Assembly (NCBI GenBank): GCA_030147505.1
Contig: JASBVG010000092.1
Location: forward strand, 1 to 64,000
Source: Tardiphaga sp.
GTDB lineage: Bacteria; Pseudomonadota; Alphaproteobacteria; Rhizobiales; Xanthobacteraceae
DNA length: 64,000 nucleotides
Direction: 5' to 3'
Below, in pieces: positions 61,033-64,000 of the stretch; within the stretch, counting starts at the first letter, position 1; every line of letters starts with the position of its first letter. Under the pieces are notes generated by a model that saw only the letters and a list, made by a program, of their open reading frames with translations, ran no database searches and had not been told where the DNA came from. A program made the translations under genes and the position numbers.

Positions 61033-61143
61033 AATCAACCTTGCCCCGTGTTTGAATTGTAGTCGTCTCAATTGCACTTCGCCGACTTAGCGGCGACGAA
61101 AATCCTTCCTGCCAAGGTGGTCCCAACAAAAACGGGGGCCACA

Positions 61144-61761
61144 ATGGCTGGTAACAAGGGGCGTATCACGGGAGTTGTCGTTGCGGCGATCCTGTGCGGA
61201 CTGACTGCGTCGGCGCATGCCGCTGGCGAAAAGCTTTATGCAAGTCTCGGCGACACCACACGTGCGCCGATCGGATGGGTCGAATTCTGTTCGGAAACCC
61301 CGGGCGAATGCCGCGGCGGCGCCACGCAGCCCCGCGACATCGTCATCACGCAGACAGCGTGGAAGGATCTGGTGCGAGTCAATCGTTGGGTCAACGAGAC
61401 GATCAAGCCGATCACCGACATGGATCATTGGGGCGTGATCGAGAAGTGGTCGCTGCCCGACGATGGCTACGGCGACTGCGAGGATTACGTGCTGCTCAAG
61501 CGCAAGATGCTGATCGAGGCCGGCTGGCCGCGTGAAGCATTGCTCATCACCGTGGTGCGCGACAAGAAGGGCGACGGCCATGCCGTGCTCACCGTGAAGA
61601 CCGACAAGGGCGAATACGTGCTCGATAATCAGAACGAGAACGTGCTGGCCTGGACCGAGACAGGCTACCGCTTCGTCAAGCGCCAGTCGCAGAGCGATCC
61701 GAATGTATGGGTCTCGCTCGGCGACAACCGCCCGGCCGTTGCGACCGCCAGCGCTCGCTGA
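61144..61761 (+). CDS. Exported transglutaminase-like cysteine protease (BTLCP)
   Basis: A 205-residue exported protein with signal peptide (ITGVVVAAILCGLTASAHAA). The catalytic triad is clear: Cys112 in YGDCEDYVLLKRKML, His146 in GDGHAVLTVKT and Asp161 in VLDNQNENVLAW. The family contains LapG, which cleaves a surface adhesin when c-di-GMP is low. LapD is not encoded here, but the neighbouring PilZ, PAS_5 and GGDEF genes make a link to c-di-GMP attractive. That link is inference. Confidence 0.87.
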   Translation: MAGNKGRITGVVVAAILCGLTASAHAAGEKLYASLGDTTRAPIGWVEFCSETPGECRGGATQPRDIVITQTAWKDLVRVNRWVNETIKPITDMDHWGVIEKWSLPDDGYGDCEDYVLLKRKMLIEAGWPREALLITVVRDKKGDGHAVLTVKTDKGEYVLDNQNENVLAWTETGYRFVKRQSQSDPNVWVSLGDNRPAVATASAR

Positions 61762-61832
61762 TCACGACAGGAATTTGGAGACACGCGACCCGGTCACATC
61801 CCCACCCCTCCCCGTCCCAGACCGGATCGCGC

Positions 61833-61862
61833 GCGGCCGAGCCTCCCCCAAGGCTCGGCCGC
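61833..61862 (+). terminator. Rho-independent terminator of BTLCP gene
   Basis: GCGGCCGAGCC-N8-GGCTCGGCCGC, a perfect eleven-base stem, followed by AACTTTCTT; 71 bases after the stop codon. Confidence 0.8.
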
Positions 61863-61930
61863 AACTTTCTTGTGGACATGCACGACGGTTCGTCGAGCAC
61901 GCCGACGCGTCGCGCAGATCGCAAGTGAGT

Positions 61931-62125
61931 TTAGTTGCGGCGTATTCTGTCGGGATCGAGGGTACCATCAGCACGATAGCCGAAACGCGCCAACGCGGCC
62001 GCGGCAAAGCGCGCGCCGAAACGACGCTCAAGCTCGCAGAACATCCAGACGAATGCCATGGCGAGCGCGCAGACCGTTGCTACGAAAAAGAGCGTGAGAT
62101 GGGAGATGTCGAGGGTCATGACCAT
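61931..62125 (-). CDS. Small membrane protein
   Basis: A 64-residue protein with one hydrophobic helix (LTLFFVATVCALAMAFVWMF) near the N-terminus and a basic cytoplasmic tail (CELERRFGARFAAAALARFGYRADGTLDPDRIRRN). Typical of small single-pass inner-membrane proteins; function unknown. An ATG two codons on is also possible. Convergent with the BTLCP gene. Confidence 0.6.
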   Translation of the reverse strand: MVMTLDISHLTLFFVATVCALAMAFVWMFCELERRFGARFAAAALARFGYRADGTLDPDRIRRN

Positions 62126-62352
62126 GTGCTCGGACTTGCAAATCGGAACTCGCAACTGACGAACCAGCCGACCGGGCGTCCCCCTCTCGCAGATCGGTTG
62201 CACTGCCCCGAACCACGCGCGCTCTGAATTACCGCCGACAAGCCCGGATACGACTTTAGTAGCATGAAATCGCCGGGCACGTAACCGCCCGGCGCGAAGC
62301 ACTCCTCTACGCAAAACGCATGGATCTCGCCGCGCCTGGCGGTAACGCAGGA

Positions 62353-62748
62353 CTATTCGCAGACTTCGACCTTACGAATTCGCCAACCCTTTGATGTGCG
62401 AACACGCTGGTTGGCGAGGCGGCAGCCGCCCAGGTCCTCGTAGCGGTAGATCGAGGGGTAGCCATAGCCGTATCCGTAATACGGGCCATAACCGTAATAA
62501 GGGCCGTAGCCATAATAGCCCGGATATCCCAGACCAAATCCAAAGCCGAAACCACCGCCGCGATAAAAGCCGCCACGGTGGAAGCCACCGCCATGAAAGC
62601 CGCCGCCGTGAAATCCTCCACCATGGAAACCACCGCCATGGAAACCACCGCCATGGAAGCCGCCACCGCCACGGGCCGAGGCCGCGGTTGGGGCTGCGAG
62701 CGCCAGAGTCGCGATCGCCATGACCCCGAATATTGCCTTGCGTAGCAT
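62353..62748 (-). CDS. Exported protein with GGGFH tandem repeats
   Basis: A 131-residue exported protein: signal peptide (IFGVMAIATLALAAPTAASA), six perfect GGGFH repeats (about 28-57) then RGGFY, a Gly/Tyr/Phe-rich core (GFGFGFGLGYPGYYGYGPYYGYG) and a C-terminal part with two Cys (LGGCRLANQRVRTSKGWRIRKVEVCE) that looks folded. The ATG two codons after the first possible ATG was chosen. The gene is related in style to other Gly/Tyr-rich exported proteins of the window. Function unknown; metal or polymer binding through the His repeats is possible. Confidence 0.75.
   Translation of the reverse strand: MLRKAIFGVMAIATLALAAPTAASARGGGGFHGGGFHGGGFHGGGFHGGGFHGGGFHRGGFYRGGGFGFGFGLGYPGYYGYGPYYGYGPYYGYGYGYPSIYRYEDLGGCRLANQRVRTSKGWRIRKVEVCE
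62563..62667. repeat. 15-bp tandem repeats encoding GGGFH
   Basis: Seven near-identical 15-base units (variants of CCACCGCCATGGAAA in the plus orientation) encode the repeats of the exported protein. Such arrays change length by slippage or recombination. Confidence 0.8.
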
Positions 62749-62859
62749 TGCCACTCTCCGTCCGGCGCCTCATGCGCCGCGATCGGTGCTTATGTAGCTA
62801 TCGCGCACGGATTGCGAAATTCACTCGACCTCAATTGTTCGCGACCGATCTAGTGCGTG

Positions 62860-63156
62860 TCAGCAGCCCTTGCAGATGTTCTTCACCTTGCGATCGACAT
62901 CACGGTCCTGTCTGTCGACCTGCGGATCGCCAGTGGTCGGTTTGCCGTCATAGGATGGCTGGCCCGTTCCGCTTGCCCCAGTCGTAATGCCAGCCGGCGC
63001 ACGGCCGCCACTCGCATTGGCGGTCCCGGCGCTATTGGTGCCCGCAGCGCCGCCCGTTGCACCACCGCCCGCGCTGCCGCTCTGCGCGAACACAGCGGTC
63101 GATAACAACAGTAGAACGGCTGCAGTGCCGACGATGAATTTCGATGCGTGAGCCAT
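62860..63156 (-). CDS. Small exported Gly/Ala/Thr-rich protein
   Basis: A 98-residue protein with signal peptide (IVGTAAVLLLLSTAVFAQ), then low-complexity GSAGGGATGGAAGTNSAGTANASGG and a charged C-terminus (GDPQVDRQDRDVDRKVKNICKGC) ending in two cysteines. GGGAG stands just before the ATG. Function unknown. Divergent from the ribbon-helix-helix-like gene. Confidence 0.68.
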   Translation of the reverse strand: MAHASKFIVGTAAVLLLLSTAVFAQSGSAGGGATGGAAGTNSAGTANASGGRAPAGITTGASGTGQPSYDGKPTTGDPQVDRQDRDVDRKVKNICKGC

Positions 63157-63262
63157 GGTGTTCTCCCTTTTCAAGGGCAACAACGGCTGGACGGACCTGT
63201 TCCCGCATCCGGAACGAATCCGGAGCGCAAAGCTTGATCACGCGGTTGAATGGAATCGTGTC

Positions 63263-63547
63263 ATGCGGAAATTGATCAGCTTCAAAGACGAAACACTGGA
63301 CAAGCTTACACAGCTCAGCCGCGATCGCATGGCGACCATCCAGGAGTTGGCCGACGAAGCCTTTGCCGATCTGTTGAAGAAGCACGGCGTGCCGATCGAT
63401 TTGAAAGATGCGTTGCGCAAGAGCGTGAAGGACGCGGGCCAAACGACATCGCCGCGCCCGACTGCGGCGCGTGCGAGCAATCCCTCGCCAGCAAGGAAGC
63501 GACTACATGGCAAACGAGACGCAAAGAGATCCATTCGTCGAGGGTGA
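63263..63547 (+). CDS. Ribbon-helix-helix-like small protein
   Basis: A 94-residue protein. MRKLISFKDETLDKLTQLSRDRMATIQELADEAFADLLKKHG (in two parts) fits a beta-strand followed by two helices, the ribbon-helix-helix pattern of small DNA-binding repressors and antitoxins. The basic tail (TAARASNPSPARKRLHGKRDAKR) may contact nucleic acid. No toxin gene is adjacent; the next gene overlaps its end and encodes an Rmf/CrpP-like protein. The first good ATG is used. Confidence 0.6.
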   Translation: MRKLISFKDETLDKLTQLSRDRMATIQELADEAFADLLKKHGVPIDLKDALRKSVKDAGQTTSPRPTAARASNPSPARKRLHGKRDAKRSIRRG

Positions 63548-63680
63548 ACGCGCTGCGCAGCAGAGCATACCTGCAGAGACCAATCCCTATCAGGAAGGTA
63601 CGGAAGAGTTTGCGCTGTGGAGCGCCGGCCACGAGCGCGTGGCCAGCGCAATGGAAGCGCAGGAGTCGGAAGGCACCTAG
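63507..63680 (+). CDS. Small Rmf/CrpP-like protein
   Basis: A 57-residue protein. PFVEGERAAQQSIPAETNPYQEGTEEFALWSAGHERV has the pattern of the ribosome modulation factor/CrpP family: G..AA, then NPY...G......W..G. Rmf dimerises ribosomes in stationary phase; the homology here is to the short motif only. AAGGAAG stands eight bases before the ATG. It overlaps the end of the ribbon-helix-helix gene by 41 bases in another frame. Confidence 0.6.
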   Translation: MANETQRDPFVEGERAAQQSIPAETNPYQEGTEEFALWSAGHERVASAMEAQESEGT

Positions 63681-63700
63681 CCTCCCGGCCTTGATCGGCC

Positions 63701-64000
63701 TCAGCCGATCTTCTTCATGCCCTGCTTGAAGCGCGGGCCGTTGGCCGCATAGAAGCGCGCCGCGCTGCCCATGGCCGTCACCTGCTCGGGCGACAGCGTG
63801 CGGATGACGCGTGCGGGCGAGCCGATGATCAGCGAATTCTCCGGATATTCCTTGCCCTCGGTGATGACCGAACCGGCACCAACAATGCTGTTCTTGCCGA
63901 TGCGCGCACCGTTCATCACGATCGACCCCATGCCGATCAGCGCGCCATCCTCGATGGTGCAGCCGTGCAGGATCACATTGTGACCGACGGTGCAGTTCTT
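63701..64000 (-). CDS. Gamma-carbonic-anhydrase-like hexapeptide-repeat protein, 5' end beyond the window
   Basis: The last 99 residues of a left-handed beta-helix protein; the gene starts beyond the right edge. KNCTVGHNVILHGCTIEDGALIGMGSIVMNGARIGKNSIVGAGSVITEGK shows the hexapeptide repeats, with His in VGHNVILHG matching the zinc ligands of gamma carbonic anhydrases. The helical C-terminus (SPEQVTAMGSAARFYAANGPRFKQGMKK) is typical. Such proteins (YrdA/PaaY-like) may hydrate CO2 or bind CoA thioesters. Confidence 0.85.
   Translation of the reverse strand, partial: KNCTVGHNVILHGCTIEDGALIGMGSIVMNGARIGKNSIVGAGSVITEGKEYPENSLIIGSPARVIRTLSPEQVTAMGSAARFYAANGPRFKQGMKKIG

Larger units (their letters stand above)
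60840..61143. promoter_or_regulatory. Palindrome-rich leader of the BTLCP gene
   Basis: The 304 bases hold at least four inverted repeats: TATCTGC-agca-GCAGATA, GTTAACCGC-t-GCGGTTAAC, CGCAG-tactt-CTGCG, and arms CAAATTTGATGCAA/TTGCATCAAATTTG around ACCCGA. Each is perfect. A short run AAAGCG...CGCTTTTTT close to the PilZ stop may be a weak terminator. The rest must contain the promoter of the protease gene. Confidence 0.6.

Noticed and set aside
62563..62667. CRISPR-like array
   Set aside because: Units are contiguous 15-base repeats in a coding frame with no spacers.

Overview
The window is high-GC chromosomal DNA from an alphaproteobacterium, most likely of the Bradyrhizobium/Rhodopseudomonas/Afipia group (Bradyrhizobiaceae). 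The assignment rests on the gene repertoire (PAS_5 and DUF2336 proteins, Omp25-type barrel, BTLCP protease), on CtrA-like boxes, and on several intergenic palindromes of the style typical for this family. No database search was possible, so the genus is not fixed. I see no rRNA operon, CRISPR array, integrase, transposase or prophage.

Layout. 1-6.4 kb: a nutrient (probably sulfur) uptake locus with metQ-metI-metN, two divergent SsuA-type binding proteins and a second MetQ-like protein, but no ssuB/ssuC. 6.5-9.8 kb: an exported amidase, an aspartate dehydrogenase and a Tat-exported GH1 glycosidase. 9.8-14.4 kb: a compact operon encoding a binding protein, two permeases, an ATPase and a metallophosphoesterase. 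14.6-17.9 kb: hypothetical proteins and a membrane diguanylate cyclase. 17.9-21.8 kb: paoABC-type periplasmic molybdenum aldehyde oxidoreductase. 22.0-24.3 kb: exported cupin and carboxymuconolactone decarboxylase-like proteins, divergent from a LysR regulator. 24.4-33.4 kb: tRNA-Tyr, rlmB, several small exported Gly/Tyr/His-rich proteins, an acyltransferase, tRNA-Thr, an Omp25-type porin, a TPR protein and NAD kinase.

33.5-36.8 kb: a large fused restriction-modification enzyme, in part AT-richer than its surroundings, directly upstream of a small conserved gene. 37.0-41.6 kb: a stand-alone response regulator and Hpt protein, a DUF2336 protein, a soluble-lytic-transglycosylase-like protein and a partner, with CtrA-like sites; this looks like a cell-cycle or motility module. 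41.6-49.4 kb: housekeeping genes hisI, folE, a NifU-like scaffold, yidD, an MFS exporter, thrS and a nitroreductase. 49.4-61.8 kb: signalling and envelope genes, including a PAS-GGDEF-EAL protein, patatin, CBS, rhomboid, two PepSY proteins with a PhoP/PhoQ-like pair, PAS_5, a double-PilZ protein and a BTLCP protease behind a palindrome-rich leader. 61.9-64 kb: small exported proteins, a ribbon-helix-helix-like protein, an Rmf/CrpP-like protein and the 3' part of a gamma-carbonic-anhydrase-like gene cut by the window edge.

The most interesting signals are regulatory DNA elements (a perfect 17-bp palindrome before paoA, a perfect 14-bp-arm inverted repeat before the BTLCP gene, a hairpin over an amidase ribosome binding site, a CtrA box) and a few protein oddities: a NifU-like scaffold missing its third cysteine, a GH1 enzyme with NEC instead of NEP, and a restriction enzyme apparently inserted in front of a conserved gene. 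I did not find a clearly new multi-gene system.
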